NCBI GenBank assembly: GCA_905211615.1
Contig: CAJMBB010000135.1
Coordinates: forward strand, 1 to 5,330
Direction of reading: 5' to 3'
Source: an uncultured Collinsella sp.
GTDB lineage: Bacteria; Actinomycetota; Coriobacteriia; Coriobacteriales; Coriobacteriaceae
Length of the DNA: 5,330 bases
The notes under the pieces were generated by a model. It saw only the letters and a program-made list of their open reading frames with translations. It was not told the origin of the DNA and searched no databases. Every line of letters begins with the position of its first letter. Positions within the stretch are counted from its first letter, which is position 1. The translations under genes and the position numbers were made by a program. Shown in pieces: positions 4,772-5,330 of the stretch.

Positions 4772-5314
4772 ATGCCCAGCGTTGCCGTTCTCGCCGCCGA
4801 TGGCTTTGAAACTATTGAATGCTTGACCATGGTCGATGTCATGCGTCGCGGCGGCGTGCGTGCCACGCTCGTCTCGATTATGCCCACGCGTGAGGTCGTA
4901 AGCTCGCTGCAGATCCCCGTGACCTGCGATGCGCTCTTTGATGAGATCAACTTTGACGAGTACGACTGCGTCGTGCTGCCCGGCGGCCTGCCCGGTGCCA
5001 CCAACCTGCGCGCCGATCAGCGTGTCTGCGACGTGGTCTGCGAGTTCGCCGCGACCAAGCACGTCGCCGCCATCTGCGCCGCCCCGTTTATCCTGGGCGA
5101 GCTCGACCTGCTCGAAGGGCGCCACGCCACGTGCTTCCCTGGCTTTGAGAAAAGCTTCCCCGAAGGCGCCTATACCGGCGAGAAGGTCACGCAAGACGGC
5201 AACATCATCACTGCCAGCGGCATGGCACAGTCACTCCCCTTTGCATTGGAGCTGCTGCGCACGCTCGCCGGCGACAAGGCCGTCGAGAAGGTCGCCGAGG
5301 GCATCCAACTATGA
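4772..5314 (+). CDS. DJ-1/PfpI family protein (YajL/ThiJ-like)
   Basis: A 180-residue single-domain cytoplasmic protein of the DJ-1/PfpI superfamily, full length for the family. Members are proposed to act in protection from carbonyl or oxidative damage, or as glyoxalase-like enzymes; the actual reaction here is unknown. The start VAVLAADGFETIE and the VDVMRRGG helix are typical. E16 aligns with Glu18 of human DJ-1, the Gly-Gly of VLPGGLPGA is at 71-72, and the reactive cysteine is C102 in AAICAAP (Cys106 in human DJ-1). The His of human DJ-1 (His126) is replaced by F122 in TCFPGFEK, as in many bacterial relatives. The usual GPG after the last strand reads GMA (150-152). The ATG at 4772 is preferred over 4748 and 4757, because AAAGGA (4760-4765) sits 6 nt before it and homology begins there. 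It is transcribed away from the transporter genes from its own promoter, with no operon partner in the window. Confidence 0.93.
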   Translation: MPSVAVLAADGFETIECLTMVDVMRRGGVRATLVSIMPTREVVSSLQIPVTCDALFDEINFDEYDCVVLPGGLPGATNLRADQRVCDVVCEFAATKHVAAICAAPFILGELDLLEGRHATCFPGFEKSFPEGAYTGEKVTQDGNIITASGMAQSLPFALELLRTLAGDKAVEKVAEGIQL

Positions 5315-5330
5315 TTTTGGCTTCCCAATC

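Noticed and set aside
4604..5194. Leftward open frame of 196 codons opposite the DJ-1 gene
   Set aside because: Antisense of a well-supported family member; its end lies inside the second repeat.

Overview
The window looks like chromosomal DNA of a high-GC gut actinomycete, most likely a Collinsella-like coriobacterium. This is an inference from four things: the GC-rich codon bias, the AAGGAGG-type ribosome binding sites, the short A/T-richer intergenic patches, and the style of the beta-glucoside PTS and GH1 proteins. No marker gene fixes the taxon.

Layout. Three genes are read leftward. In order of transcription they are a DMT/EamA-family membrane transporter (4192-3230), a GH1 6-phospho-beta-glucosidase (3106-1676) and a PTS EIIBC permease of the beta-glucoside type (1644-196). 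One gene, a DJ-1/PfpI-family protein (4772-5314), is read rightward. The 579 bp between the divergent DMT and DJ-1 starts hold no convincing gene but are dense with structure. They contain a DMT leader that can fold over its own Shine-Dalgarno, a textbook intrinsic terminator inside or upstream of that leader, a GC hairpin, two copies of a 57-bp direct repeat with internal dyad symmetry, and a plausible promoter for the DJ-1 gene. The 195 bp left of the PTS gene hold a perfect 12-bp hairpin and no gene I can support. The last 16 bp after the DJ-1 stop show nothing.

How the genes work together. The EIIBC protein should import and phosphorylate an aryl- or alkyl-beta-glucoside or a beta-linked disaccharide. 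The GH1 enzyme, 31 nt upstream of it and surely co-transcribed, then hydrolyses the 6-phospho-glycoside to glucose-6-phosphate and an aglycone or sugar. EIIBC has no EIIA domain, so a separate EIIA(Glc) must be encoded elsewhere. No BglG/LicT-type antiterminator gene or recognisable RAT/terminator stands before the sugar genes. The DMT transporter is separated from the pair by a 123-nt gap containing a long GC hairpin, so it may be a neighbour rather than a functional partner.

The coding content is ordinary. The items most worth a second look are the DMT leader (terminator, possible antiterminator, SD-sequestering stem, TAATG-coupled mini-ORF) and the repeated TGTWACA dyads between the divergent genes.
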